A DNA stretch of 64,000 nt from Noviherbaspirillum pedocola (GTDB taxonomy: Bacteria > Pseudomonadota > Gammaproteobacteria > Burkholderiales > Burkholderiaceae_D). The DNA is taken from contig NZ_JAEPBG010000003.1 of the NCBI RefSeq assembly GCF_016632335.1, positions 372,001-436,000 on the forward strand. Reading direction: 5' to 3'. Below are positions 42,088 to 51,381 of this stretch, piece after piece (the first letter of the stretch is position 1; every line of letters starts with the position of its first letter). The translations under genes were made by a program, and so were the position numbers. The notes beneath the pieces are model-generated. The model was not told where the DNA came from and ran no database searches. It worked only from the letters and a program-made list of their open reading frames with translations.

Positions 42088-43092
42088 GTGAACACCCAAG
42101 CAAGCATGCGCGCACTCGTTCTCAACGACTATGCCGAAGGCAGATTCATCGACACCCAGGTTCCCCGGCCGACGCCAAAGGCTGGCGAAGTCCTGGTCAG
42201 GATCTTCGCCAGCGGCGTCAATCCGATCGACCACAAGATCCGTACGGGCGTGGCTCCCTACGCGATGCCTGAACTGCCCGCAATCATCGGCACGGACCTG
42301 GCAGGCGTGGTCGTCGATGTTGGCGATGGCGTGACCGACTTCAAGCCCGGCGATGAGGTGTATGGGCTGACCGGCGGCGTGCGCGGCCTCCCGGGAACGC
42401 TGGCCGAATATGCCGCTGTCGACGCGCGCCTGCTTGCTCCCAAGCCCGCGAACCTCAGCATGCGCGAGGCAGCGGCATTGCCGCTTGTTTTCCTGACTGC
42501 ATGGGAAGGCCTGGTCGACCGCGCGGGTGTGCATGGCGGACAGCGGGTATTGGTCCAGGGCGGCGCTGGCGGCGTCGGTCATGTGGCGGTACAGATCGCA
42601 CGCGCATTCGGCGCCGATGTGTACGCCACCGCATCCGCAGCCAAGCATGGCGTCATTGAAGCTTATGGCGCGACGCCCATCGATTACCACGCAGCCAGGG
42701 TCGCGGACTATGTGGGCAAGTACGCCGATGGCATCGGCTTCGATATCGTCTACGACACGGTCGGCGGACCAACCCTGGATGATTCGCTGGTGGCCACCAA
42801 GCCCTATGGCCACGTTCTCAGCTGCGCCGCGTTCCGCACGCATAACCTGGCGCCCGGTGCGTTGCGCTGCGTAACCCTGTCCGGCATCTTCGTGCTGCTG
42901 CCGATGCTGAGCGGTGAAGGCCGTGCCCATCATGGCGAGATCCTGCGCGAAGCCACGCGCCTCGCGGAAGCCGGCAAGCTCAAGCCCCTGGTGGACCAGC
43001 AACGCTATGCCCTGTCCGATGCGCACGCTGCGCATGACGCGCAGGCAGCGGGCAAGGCGCTTGGCAAGATCGTCATCGACGTCGTCTCCTGA
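42088..43092 (+). CDS. Zinc-independent quinone oxidoreductase-like MDR dehydrogenase
   Basis: 334 residues, GTG start after AAAGGA. Medium-chain dehydrogenase fold with GroES-like N-terminus (SGVNPIDHKIRTG, GTDLAGVVVDVGDGV, FKPGDEVYG) and NADPH-binding motif GGAGGVGHVAVQIA. It lacks the catalytic and structural zinc cysteines, which places it in the quinone oxidoreductase/enoyl reductase branch. Likely reduces enones or quinones. Control by the divergent HxlR-type gene and the following PRISE-type reductase gene suggest a response to reactive carbonyls. Confidence 0.84.
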   Translation: MNTQASMRALVLNDYAEGRFIDTQVPRPTPKAGEVLVRIFASGVNPIDHKIRTGVAPYAMPELPAIIGTDLAGVVVDVGDGVTDFKPGDEVYGLTGGVRGLPGTLAEYAAVDARLLAPKPANLSMREAAALPLVFLTAWEGLVDRAGVHGGQRVLVQGGAGGVGHVAVQIARAFGADVYATASAAKHGVIEAYGATPIDYHAARVADYVGKYADGIGFDIVYDTVGGPTLDDSLVATKPYGHVLSCAAFRTHNLAPGALRCVTLSGIFVLLPMLSGEGRAHHGEILREATRLAEAGKLKPLVDQQRYALSDAHAAHDAQAAGKALGKIVIDVVS

Positions 43093-43302
43093 TCAACGAG
43101 CGCGACTGCGCCGTGTGCGGAGCGGGTGGTGATGCTGAATCGCTGTCACCGCCTGCTTCGCATGCGCATTGCTTCGGCCCCATCTGTTCGATCCGGGACA
43201 ACAACTGCGCGCTTTGCGGATATCAAGGGCATTTTTCTGCAGCCATGATGTCCGACATCGAATCGAACGCACGCCTGTTCGAATGCAAACCGGAGAAAAG
43301 TC

Positions 43303-44370
43303 ATGCAAAGAACCGCTTTGGTCGTCGGTGTCAGCGGCATCGCCGGAAGCCATGTCGCACGTCAACTCGTTGCCGATGGATGGGATGTTTACGGGTTGGC
43401 GCGACGTCCGCAAGCCGATCTGGGCGCCGTGAAGCCCGTGGCCGCCGATCTGCTGGATACGGAAAGCCTGAAGAACGCACTGGCCGATGTATCCCCGACG
43501 CATGTGTTCATCACCACCTGGATGCGCAATGCCACCGAGGCCGAGAATATTCGCGTCAATGCCGCCATGGTTCGCAACCTGCTTGATGCCTTGTCGTCGA
43601 AGAAAACCGTGCGTCACGTCGCACTGGTCACGGGATTGAAGCACTACCTCGGCCCTTTCGAGGCCTATGCGCAATCCGGCACCTTGCCGGAAACGCCGTT
43701 GCGGGAAAGCCAGCCGCGCCTTCCCGTCGAAAATTTCTACTATGCGCAGGAGGACGAGGTATATGCCGCCGCGGAACGCGACCGCTACACCTGGACGATA
43801 CATCGGCCACATACCGTCATCGGCATGGCGGTCGGCAATGCAATGAATCTCGGCACGACCCTGGCCGTGTATGCATCGATCTGCAGGGAGACTGGCCGCG
43901 TCTTTCAGTTCCCCGGCTCGGAAGCCCAATGGAACGGGCTGTCCGACGTCACCGATGCGCGCATGCTGGCAAGGCAACTGGTATGGGCGGCCGACACCGA
44001 TGCGGCGCGCAACGAGGCTTTCAATATCGTGAATGGCGACGTGTTCCGCTGGAATTGGCTGTGGTACAAGCTGGCCGCATGGTTCGGCGTTCAGGCCGCC
44101 GGCTTCAGCGGCACGATGCAGCCACTGGAAACGAGCATGCAGAACGATCATGCGCTGTGGCGTGAGATTGCACAGCGTCACGGACTGGTTGAAGCCGATC
44201 TCGATCGCCTGGCGTCGCCCTGGCATACCGACCTTGATCTCGGCCGGCCGATTGAAGTCATGACCGACATGGCAAAGAGCCGCAAGCTTGGCTTTCTCTC
44301 GTACCAGGCCACTGACGAATCGTTCTTCGATTTGTTTGCGCGACTGCGGGCTGCACGATTGATCCCGTGA
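43303..44370 (+). CDS. PRISE-type short-chain reductase (enone 5-beta-reductase-like)
   Basis: 355 residues. Extended SDR with GVSGIAGSHVARQL for NADPH, LARRP for the phosphate, and the PRISE features of a tyrosine in the NFYYAQED motif and lysine in TGLKHYLGPFE instead of the classical YxxxK. IHRPHTVIGM and FQFPGSEAQWNGLSDVTDARML also match. Reduces activated C=C bonds such as enones. GGAGAAAAG lies just before ATG. It is downstream of the MDR gene with a 210-base gap and so may have its own promoter. Confidence 0.82.
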   Translation: MQRTALVVGVSGIAGSHVARQLVADGWDVYGLARRPQADLGAVKPVAADLLDTESLKNALADVSPTHVFITTWMRNATEAENIRVNAAMVRNLLDALSSKKTVRHVALVTGLKHYLGPFEAYAQSGTLPETPLRESQPRLPVENFYYAQEDEVYAAAERDRYTWTIHRPHTVIGMAVGNAMNLGTTLAVYASICRETGRVFQFPGSEAQWNGLSDVTDARMLARQLVWAADTDAARNEAFNIVNGDVFRWNWLWYKLAAWFGVQAAGFSGTMQPLETSMQNDHALWREIAQRHGLVEADLDRLASPWHTDLDLGRPIEVMTDMAKSRKLGFLSYQATDESFFDLFARLRAARLIP

Positions 44371-44491
44371 TCGCAGCGACACCTCGTACGCAAGCGCAGT
44401 CCCAGGACCAGGATGCAGTCTGCGGCATCAGGCGCATGTCGGCGCAGGAGGATGCGCCGGGACATGGCCTGATCGCCGCCGCAATGCCGCG

Positions 44492-45898
44492 CTAGCGCAT
44501 GATCTCCAGCACCGTGACATGCCCTTCCCCGGCGTTCCAGGTACGGCCGGCGATGGGTTCACCGTTGAACTCCGCTTCGATGGAACGCGGCGCGCTTTCC
44601 TGCAGCAGCAGCTTGCTGGTGGCAAGCATCGCGCCGTGCGGCGGCAGACCCGGCGGCTGACGTCCGTCGAACAGCATGCGGTCGCGGCCAGCATCGAGAT
44701 AGCCGCGCGGTCGCGTCAGCAGCACGATCTGCCGCGCCTGGCGATCACTTTCGGCAATGCGCTCGGGCCTGAGCATGACGACGTTGCTGCTGCGCGGAAA
44801 ACCCGAGCGGTAGACATGCGTGGTGGCATAGCCAGGCGCTGTGATCACAAACTCATACGGCGTGCCGGGCTGCGCCGCGAAAGGCCCCCAACGGCCATCG
44901 GCACCTATCGTCTGGCCATGCATCGCCGGCCCGGTGCGCGCGCCGGCATCGGCAGCATGCGCCGGACGTACCTGGTAGATCTCCAGCCGGGCGCCGCGCA
45001 GCGGCAGGTTGTCGGCGTAATTGCCCGATGCCGGATCGAGCGGATCGGCGCCCAGGCCGGTGACCATGCCGGAAAGCTGTACCGCCTTTTCGCTGGTGAT
45101 CGCGGCTGTGGCTGGCGCCTTGCCTGTCAGGAAGCGCCATGTGGCCTCGAAAGCGGGCGCGCTGTACGAGGTTTCACGGTGATCGATGCCGGGGATGACG
45201 ATATTTTCCGCACCCCGCAATTCGGGGCCGGCGACAGTCACGCCGGTCGGCTTGCCGCCACCTGCCGGCCAGGCGCCATCCGGCTGCGCATACTTGTCAT
45301 TGCTGTCCGAGCGTATCGTCATCCAGCGCGTGGGCCCGACCACTTCATCCCCCGCCGCGTTCTTCGGCGCATTCAGCATGCGCAGAAAGGGGCCGGTGCC
45401 GGCGAACTCGCTCGCTTCCCTCACGCCCGGCGTGGACCATACGCCGTGGTTCGGCGTGCCGCCCAGTACGGCGGCCGATACCGGCGCGGCGCCGCGCGCA
45501 TCGGTCATGCTCTGCACATAGCTGCGTATCGCATAGCCGCCGCGGGAATTGCCGATCAGGATGACCTTGCCTGCGCCGCTGTCGCGCATCACGCTGTCGA
45601 TTTCCCTGGCCAGGTAATCGCGGTACTCGGCGGAAGAAGTGCGGCCCGCCTGCGGCTTGCCATCGTCATCACGCGCCAGCGGATATGGAAGGTTGATTGC
45701 ATGCAGCCTGTTGCGCGGCCACCCATTGCTTTCAAAGCGCCAGATCGTGGTTTGCCACAGGCCGGCATTGTCGCCATTGCCGTGCACGAAGACGATGGGA
45801 AGCGCGTCTGCATAGCCCGGGTCGCCCGAAGGAAATGTGGAACAGCTGCTCAGGAGTGCGGCAGCGGCAAGGCCGCCGAGTAAGCGCAGGGAAAGCAT
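44492..45898 (-). CDS. Lipoprotein alpha/beta-hydrolase (lipase/esterase-like)
   Basis: 468 residues. Lipobox LLSSC (Cys at ~19), then an alpha/beta-hydrolase domain (~35-250) with VFVHGNGDNAGLW, nucleophile elbow IGNSRGGYA and late histidine GIDHRETS. The C-terminal ~200 residues (from ~270) form beta-rich, carboxypeptidase-regulatory-like or Ig-like modules (YEFVITAPGYATTHVYR). Anchored in a membrane and acting outside the cytoplasm on an ester or polyester. Monocistronic, as both neighbours run the other way. Confidence 0.8.
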   Translation of the reverse strand: MLSLRLLGGLAAAALLSSCSTFPSGDPGYADALPIVFVHGNGDNAGLWQTTIWRFESNGWPRNRLHAINLPYPLARDDDGKPQAGRTSSAEYRDYLAREIDSVMRDSGAGKVILIGNSRGGYAIRSYVQSMTDARGAAPVSAAVLGGTPNHGVWSTPGVREASEFAGTGPFLRMLNAPKNAAGDEVVGPTRWMTIRSDSNDKYAQPDGAWPAGGGKPTGVTVAGPELRGAENIVIPGIDHRETSYSAPAFEATWRFLTGKAPATAAITSEKAVQLSGMVTGLGADPLDPASGNYADNLPLRGARLEIYQVRPAHAADAGARTGPAMHGQTIGADGRWGPFAAQPGTPYEFVITAPGYATTHVYRSGFPRSSNVVMLRPERIAESDRQARQIVLLTRPRGYLDAGRDRMLFDGRQPPGLPPHGAMLATSKLLLQESAPRSIEAEFNGEPIAGRTWNAGEGHVTVLEIMR

Positions 45899-46246
45899 GT
45901 GTCTCCGTTGTTGTTTTGTTGGGGGAAACGCGAAGGTACATCATCGTCACGAAGCGCACCAGCCATGATGCGGTACCTGCGCTGGTGGGGAATACGGCTG
46001 AAGACGGCAAGCTGTTTTCATCTGCGGCTCGATACAGGCATGCGCCAGGCAACGGTTGCGCCGGAATAGCGTCTTCACAAGACTATCCATGTTCGTGCAG
46101 CCGCCCTTTCAGGAGGGCAATGCGCGCGCCAAAGACATGCGACCAAGGGCCAATGGCCGCGCGACCACCGGTCTGGCAAGATGAAGCGCGACGATAGCCC
46201 TTGTGCCGAGCCGATGAGGCCGGCACCTTCTCATGGAGCGTCCATC
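45899..46246. other. 348-bp gap before the SYLF gene
   Basis: Divergent region between the lipoprotein hydrolase and the SYLF-domain gene. No open frame with protein-like composition, no repeats and no convincing promoter hexamers were seen. Confidence 0.4.
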
Positions 46247-46807
46247 ATGATGCGGCCATTCCCCTGCCCGAAACTGTTCCTGGTGTTCATCGTTATGCTC
46301 GCCTCCATGGCCGGCACAAGCCAGGCTATCGCGAAGTCGGATGAAGCGGTGGTGCAGAACAGCCGGGCCGCACTGGAAACCCTGTACAGCACGACTCCCG
46401 CGGCCCGGACGGTCGCGAAGCAGGCCAAAGGCATCCTGGTGTTCCCGAGCATCTACAAGGCCGGCTTCGTCGTCGGCGCGCAGGGGGGTAACGGCGTGCT
46501 GTTTGAAGACGGCAAGGTAACCGGACACTACAACACCTCGGGCTTGTCCTACGGTCTGCAGGCAGGGGCGCAGAAGTATGGCTATGCGCTGTTCTTCATC
46601 AGCCAGTCCGCGCTGGATAATCTGAAGTCCAGCGCCGGCTTCGAGCTCGGAACCGGCCCGAGCATTGTCATCGTGGACGCCGGTGCGGCGAAGTCGCTGA
46701 CCAACAAGACGCTGCGCAACGATATCTACGCCTTCATTTTCAGCCAGAAGGGGCTCATGGCCGGCATAGGCCTGCAGGGTACGAAAGTCACCAGGCTCAA
46801 TCAGTGA
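46247..46807 (+). CDS. Secreted SYLF/YSC84-domain protein
   Basis: 186 residues from ATG 46247 (GGAGCG 8 bases upstream). Signal peptide (~1-29), then a SYLF domain: AKGILVFPSIYKAGFVVGAQGGNGVL, GYALFFISQSALDNLKSS, SIVIVDAGAAKSL, AFIFSQKGLMAGIGLQGTKVTRL. The domain binds phosphoinositides in eukaryotes; bacterial members are periplasmic and of unclear role, probably envelope lipid binding. Monocistronic. Followed by a 220-base gap with no gene. Confidence 0.83.
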   Translation: MMRPFPCPKLFLVFIVMLASMAGTSQAIAKSDEAVVQNSRAALETLYSTTPAARTVAKQAKGILVFPSIYKAGFVVGAQGGNGVLFEDGKVTGHYNTSGLSYGLQAGAQKYGYALFFISQSALDNLKSSAGFELGTGPSIVIVDAGAAKSLTNKTLRNDIYAFIFSQKGLMAGIGLQGTKVTRLNQ

Positions 46808-47027
46808 GCCTTGCGCCCGCGCTGGCCTGGCAAGGGATCCCGGTTGCGCGCGGATCGCGTTCATCGACATCGAAGGCGAGGATCTCCGAGTCCCGGTCGA
46901 CGCAGGAAACGCGCGTGGTTGGTCATTGGAGCCGATCGGAAGGTATTGAAGAGCCGAGCGAAGGCATGGGTCAGATGCGATGTGCTTTGATTGAATTGAC
47001 GGACGCCATACCTGAGGGAACAAGCAG

Positions 47028-47390
47028 ATGTCATCAGAACCGCCGGCTGGCACCATCACAGCCATCGTGGTTGCCATAGCGAGCCTGGGCTTTGCCGGGT
47101 ATCAAGTCCAACGCGCTGGCGAACTGGCCAGGATTGCGGCCGAGGCGCATCTCCATGCCGATGCCACGCAGCGACAATACCTTTCCTCTCTGGAGCACCG
47201 TATAGCGCGCCTGGAGGAAGAAGGGATTCAGGGCGACGACAACTACGACCACGATCCCATAGCTCAGGACCCGGACAAGGCAACCGCATATCAGCAAGGC
47301 ATGTTGCAGGCGGCACAGCGCCACGCAAAACGCCTGTCCGGTGCCGCAGGACGCTGCCCGGCGTGCACGCCGCATGCCATGCCTCGCTGA
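47028..47390 (+). CDS. Hypothetical small membrane protein
   Basis: 120 residues; GAGGGA eight bases before ATG 47028. One N-terminal membrane helix (ITAIVVAIASLGFAGYQV), then a coiled-coil-prone helix (ARIAAEAHLHADATQRQYL, HRIARLEEE), an acidic stretch (GDDNYDHDP) and a CPAC pair near the C-terminus. No family is recognised. It is the last apparently intact gene before the eroded segment 47480-47981. Confidence 0.5.
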   Translation: MSSEPPAGTITAIVVAIASLGFAGYQVQRAGELARIAAEAHLHADATQRQYLSSLEHRIARLEEEGIQGDDNYDHDPIAQDPDKATAYQQGMLQAAQRHAKRLSGAAGRCPACTPHAMPR

Positions 47391-47479
47391 CCCACAGGAC
47401 GCCGCGCCACCTTTAAGGTTGCGATGGCTGCTTCCGTTTTCGCTGCAAGCGCTTATCTTCTCCTGATGCAATTCCGGTA

Positions 47480-47722
47480 TGGGGCGACTTTGCTGCCCAT
47501 CCCAAACGACAACAGACCGTTGTGCGTGGCGGACCCACGCTGGGCACAAGGGAAGTGCTGCAGGGGCAAACCGGCGTGGGCAAGTCCTCGCTTGCGCTGC
47601 AGTATGCGATTGCCGGGTCGAAAAGAAGCGAGCCTGTCGCCTGCTTTTCGTTCGATGAAATCCTGAATACGCTCTATGACCGAGCCCGGGGACTCAACAT
47701 CGAAGCGCAGCATGCTGAGCCG
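47480..47722 (+). pseudogene. KaiC/RadA-like ATPase fragment
   Basis: An in-frame stretch GGPTLGTREVLQGQTGVGKSSLALQ (split here: Walker A is QTGVGKS) followed by EPVACFSFDEILNTLYDRARGLNI matches the N-terminal part of KaiC-type ATPases, including the FSFDE segment after Walker A. About 75 codons remain; there is no proper start, no Walker B and the frame then runs into the antisense of the aceF stump. Clearly a remnant. Confidence 0.65.
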
Positions 47723-47834
47723 CGCGACCGCCAGGGCGCAATATCGTTTCACCTAAGCCCTTGCGTCGTGCATCAACGGCAGCAGTTCACCGGACCGCGC
47801 GACTACTTCACGTCATGCGACAGAGCCACACTAT

Positions 47835-47981
47835 CTACGTCTCTTCAGACCCAAGGCACCTTTCAGGGGGTGCTCCAGATTGATTGATCCGTATCGTATC
47901 GCCAGGCTTCACCAACACCTCAATGACTGCATCCTCTTTGAAGTCGCCACTATCCGGCACCTTGACTGCAATGTGTCCCAT
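47835..47981 (-). pseudogene. aceF stump: first third of an E2 lipoyl domain
   Basis: Begins ATG 47981, 17 bases after the aceE stop, with AAAAAGG just upstream. The reading MGHIAVKVPDSGDFKEDAV and IEVLVKPGDTI is the N-terminus of a dihydrolipoamide acetyltransferase lipoyl domain; homology ends about codon 34 (47880), before the lipoylated lysine (normally DKA), and 14 unrelated codons lead to TAG. A deletion has therefore removed nearly all of aceF and joined it to sequence beside the KaiC-like fragment. Confidence 0.75.
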
Positions 47982-47998
47982 CCTTTTTGCGCCCGCTC

Positions 47999-50692
47999 CT
48001 ACACCGCAGTCGATATGGGCTTGGTGATATCAAGGCCCAGTGTTTCAGCACAGCGTTTCAAGTGTTCCGCTTCTTTGGCCATCGGCAGCTCGCTCAGGGC
48101 GGCAAAAGCGATCCACTTCGCATCCACTTCGAAGAAGTCCCGCAGATTGGCTCGTGTATCGCTACGACCAAACCCATCGGTGCCCAAGGTCACGTATCGC
48201 GCCGGGACATAGGCACGGATGCCTTCCGGCAGGTTGCGTACATAGTCGCTGGCAGCGACGACGGGCGCGGTGCTGCCGGCCAGCTGCCGGGTGACATAGG
48301 GAGCTTCGGATGAAGAGGTGATGCGCTGTCTGCGTTCGGCGGCGATGCCGTCACGAGCCAGCTCCGAGTAACTTGTCACGCTCCATACTTCAGCGCGGAC
48401 CCCGAAGTGATCCCTGAGCAAGGCCGCGGCTGCGATGGCTTCCTTGAGGATCGGACCTGACGCCAGCAGTCTTACATCGGCTTGGTCATCAGCCTGCAGA
48501 CAGTACATGCCGCGCCGTATCCCGTCTTCAACGCCGACCGGCATTCCGGGCTGGGCTTCGTTTTCGTTGGTGACGGTGACGTAGTAAAAAACATCCTTCT
48601 GCTTGTCCAGCATGCGCTCCATGCCATCCTGGACAATCACAGCCAATTCATACGCATAGGCCGGATCGTAGGCAATGCAGTTTGGCACGGTCGCCGCAAT
48701 CAAATGGCTGGACCCGTCCTGGTGTTGCAGGCCCTCGCCGGCCAGCGTGGTACGCCCTGATGTTGCGCCTATCAGGAATCCTCGCGCACGCTGATCAGCC
48801 GCGGCCCAGATAAGGTCACCGATACGCTGGAAGCCAAACATCGAGTAATAAATATAGAACGGCAGCATCGGCAGACCGTGCACAGAGTAGCTGGTTGCTG
48901 CTGCTGTCCATGAAGAGATGGCGCCCGCCTCCGAGATCCCTTCCTCAAGAATCTGTCCATCTCGGGCCTCACGGTAATACAGGATGGATCCGATGTCTTC
49001 CGGCTGGTACAGCTGGCCTTGAGAAGAGTAGATGCCAACCTGCCGGAATAGATTCGCCATGCCGAAGGTCCTGGCTTCATCTGCGACGATGGGCACGATA
49101 TGTCTTCCAATACCGCCATCCTTCAGCAAGGCGCCCATCATGCGCACGAGTGCCATGGTGGTCGACATCTCCTTGCCGTCCGCTTCGAGTGCGAACCTGG
49201 CATAGGACGCCATGTCAGGAACGTCCAGCTTTACCCGTGACACGGTACGGCGCGGCATGAACCCGCCCAAAGCCGCGCGACGTTGATGAAGGTGCCGCAT
49301 TTCGGCACTGTCTTCCGCAGGCTTGTAGAAGGCCAGGGCTTCGCATTGCGCATCCGAAATCGGCAGGCGAAAACGGTCACGGAATTGGAGCAGCGTATCC
49401 GTGTCAAGCTTCTTCTGCTGGTGCGTGGTCATCTTCCCTTGACCCGCGGTGCCCATGCCGTATCCCTTTTTCGTCTGCGCGAGAATGACGGTCGGCTGAC
49501 CGCGGTGGCTCGCTGCGGCATGGTAAGCGGCATGGATTTTCTTCATGTCATGACCGCCTCGCCGCAGGCCATCGATCTCTTCGTCGGTCAAGCTCTCTCC
49601 GAGCTCCGTCAGCGCCGGCGTCTGCCCAAAGAAATGCTCGCGATTGAACGCGCCATTGTTGGCCGCGAAGGTCTGCAGCTGACCATCCACCGTGCGGTTG
49701 AGCGCGGCAACGAGTTCTCCTGTCTTATCGCGCGCAAACAACGGATCCCAGTCCGCGCCCCACAGCAGCTTGATGACGTTCCACCCCGCTCCTTCGAACA
49801 GGGTTTCAAGCTCATCCACGATATGGCTGTTGCCGCGCACCGGACCATCGAGGCGCTGAAGATTGCAATTCACGACGAACACGAGATTATCGAGACCCTC
49901 TCGTGCGGCCAGGCTCAGCGCGGCCAAAGACTCGGGTTCGTCCATCTCGCCGTCGCCAAACACGCCCCACACTTTCCGATCCTGGGCAGCGATCAGTCCG
50001 CGCTGCTCGAGATAGCGCATGAATCGCGCCTGGTAGATCGAGCTGATCGGCCCCAGCCCCATGGACCCGGTGGGGAACTGCCAGAAGTTTTCCATCAGCC
50101 AGGGATGCGGGTAAGACGAAAGACCGCAGGCGCCATGCTTCCTGGCTTCGATTTCCTGTCGATAGAACCCGAGTTCGGTTTCTGTCAGCGTGCCTTCAAG
50201 GAAGGCGCGTGCATAGATACCTGGAGCGGAATGCGCCTGGAAATAGACAAGGTCACCGCCGAATTCATCGGTACGAGCGCGAAAGAAATGGTTGAAGCCA
50301 ACCTCAAACAAGTCCGCCGCGGAGGCATAGCTGGCAATATGGCCGCCGAGTTCACCGTAGGCACGATTCGCTCGCACCACCATGGCAAGCGCATTCCATC
50401 GCATCAGGCTGGCGAGATGCTGCTCCATAGCAAGCGCATCGATTCCTCCTGGGAAAGGCGGCTCGTCTTCGGAACGTATCGTGTTGATATAGGGCGTGTT
50501 GCGCGCGTCCCGCCATTTGACGCCCATTTGCCGTGCAGTCGCACTTAGTCGCGAGAGCAGGAAGCGGGCACGCTCAGGTCCAGCATGCTGAATGACGGAT
50601 TGAAGGGACTCGATCCACTCATTGGTTTCGGTGATGTCGTCGTCATGCTCCTGGTAAAGATGCGTAGCAGATGGCATTTCCATGGTCGTCAT
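47999..50692 (-). CDS. aceE: Homodimeric pyruvate (2-oxoacid) dehydrogenase E1, orphan paralogue
   Basis: 897 residues from ATG 50692 (ATG 50683 also possible). Full-length AceE: thiamine-diphosphate motif GDGEMDEPES-(~25)-NCNLQRLDGP, the HGACGLSSYPHPWLMENFW region, and the C-terminal transketolase-like domain (PDMASYARFALEADGKEMSTT). Decarboxylates pyruvate or a related 2-oxoacid and would need an E2 partner. The E2 gene next to it is reduced to a stump, so this E1 must use an E2 from elsewhere or act alone. The divergent Lrp-type regulator recalls mdeB/mdeR of Pseudomonas putida, where an AceE-like E1 handles 2-oxobutyrate, but no methionine gamma-lyase gene is present here. Confidence 0.88.
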   Translation of the reverse strand: MTTMEMPSATHLYQEHDDDITETNEWIESLQSVIQHAGPERARFLLSRLSATARQMGVKWRDARNTPYINTIRSEDEPPFPGGIDALAMEQHLASLMRWNALAMVVRANRAYGELGGHIASYASAADLFEVGFNHFFRARTDEFGGDLVYFQAHSAPGIYARAFLEGTLTETELGFYRQEIEARKHGACGLSSYPHPWLMENFWQFPTGSMGLGPISSIYQARFMRYLEQRGLIAAQDRKVWGVFGDGEMDEPESLAALSLAAREGLDNLVFVVNCNLQRLDGPVRGNSHIVDELETLFEGAGWNVIKLLWGADWDPLFARDKTGELVAALNRTVDGQLQTFAANNGAFNREHFFGQTPALTELGESLTDEEIDGLRRGGHDMKKIHAAYHAAASHRGQPTVILAQTKKGYGMGTAGQGKMTTHQQKKLDTDTLLQFRDRFRLPISDAQCEALAFYKPAEDSAEMRHLHQRRAALGGFMPRRTVSRVKLDVPDMASYARFALEADGKEMSTTMALVRMMGALLKDGGIGRHIVPIVADEARTFGMANLFRQVGIYSSQGQLYQPEDIGSILYYREARDGQILEEGISEAGAISSWTAAATSYSVHGLPMLPFYIYYSMFGFQRIGDLIWAAADQRARGFLIGATSGRTTLAGEGLQHQDGSSHLIAATVPNCIAYDPAYAYELAVIVQDGMERMLDKQKDVFYYVTVTNENEAQPGMPVGVEDGIRRGMYCLQADDQADVRLLASGPILKEAIAAAALLRDHFGVRAEVWSVTSYSELARDGIAAERRQRITSSSEAPYVTRQLAGSTAPVVAASDYVRNLPEGIRAYVPARYVTLGTDGFGRSDTRANLRDFFEVDAKWIAFAALSELPMAKEAEHLKRCAETLGLDITKPISTAV

Positions 50693-50818
50693 TCCCGGCT
50701 CGTTGAGTGGACATACTGTAGGGACAAACCTGCAGAATGAGCGACCGAATTCGGGTCCTTGGGCAAGGGCAAACAGCATAAAATGCTGCCACCAAGGCCG
50801 AAGACAGACTTTTAAACC

Positions 50819-51286
50819 ATGATCCGATTAGACCCCGTAGATCTGCGCATTCTGCAAGCCTTGCAGGAGGACTCCAGCCTCAGCAATGTTGAGCTCGCCA
50901 GGAAAGTCAACCTGTCCGCTTCACCGACGCTGGCGAGAGTGAAACATCTCGAAGCCAGCAAAGTCATTGCACGATATGTGGCTTTGGTCGACCCGCCCAT
51001 GCTCGGACTCAAGGTCAATGTATTTATTCAGGTAAGTCTGGAGAAGCAGGAATCAGGCGCACTCGCCCTGTTTGAAAAGGCAGTGAGTCACTTCGATGAA
51101 GTGATGGAGGTCTATCTGATGACGGGAGATGCAGATTACCTTCTCAGGATCGTCGTGCCCGATATCCAGGCACTGGAAAGTTTTATCCTGAACCATCTGA
51201 CAAAAATTCCAGGCATAAAGAACATACGATCCAGCTTTGCGTTAAAGCAGGTCAAATACAAGACCGCACTACCGATCAGTTCTTGA
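50819..51286 (+). CDS. Lrp/AsnC-family regulator
   Basis: 155 residues. N-terminal helix-turn-helix (LDPVDLRILQALQEDSSLSNVELARKVNLSASPTLARVKHLE is the usual stretch, divided over residues 4-45) and a C-terminal RAM domain for amino-acid binding (VMEVYLMTGDADYLLRIVVPD). Divergent from aceE with a 126-base promoter gap, so the likely regulator of that gene; the effector may be an amino acid or 2-oxoacid. GC content is lower than that of neighbouring genes. Confidence 0.84.
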   Translation: MIRLDPVDLRILQALQEDSSLSNVELARKVNLSASPTLARVKHLEASKVIARYVALVDPPMLGLKVNVFIQVSLEKQESGALALFEKAVSHFDEVMEVYLMTGDADYLLRIVVPDIQALESFILNHLTKIPGIKNIRSSFALKQVKYKTALPISS

Positions 51287-51381
51287 TACCCGAGCAACGC
51301 GTCCTTTGAACTCGACGTATCCGCCTTCCTTGAACATCTGAAGGCCGCGTTCCCGCAGCGAATGCCGGATGAACTGGCGGC

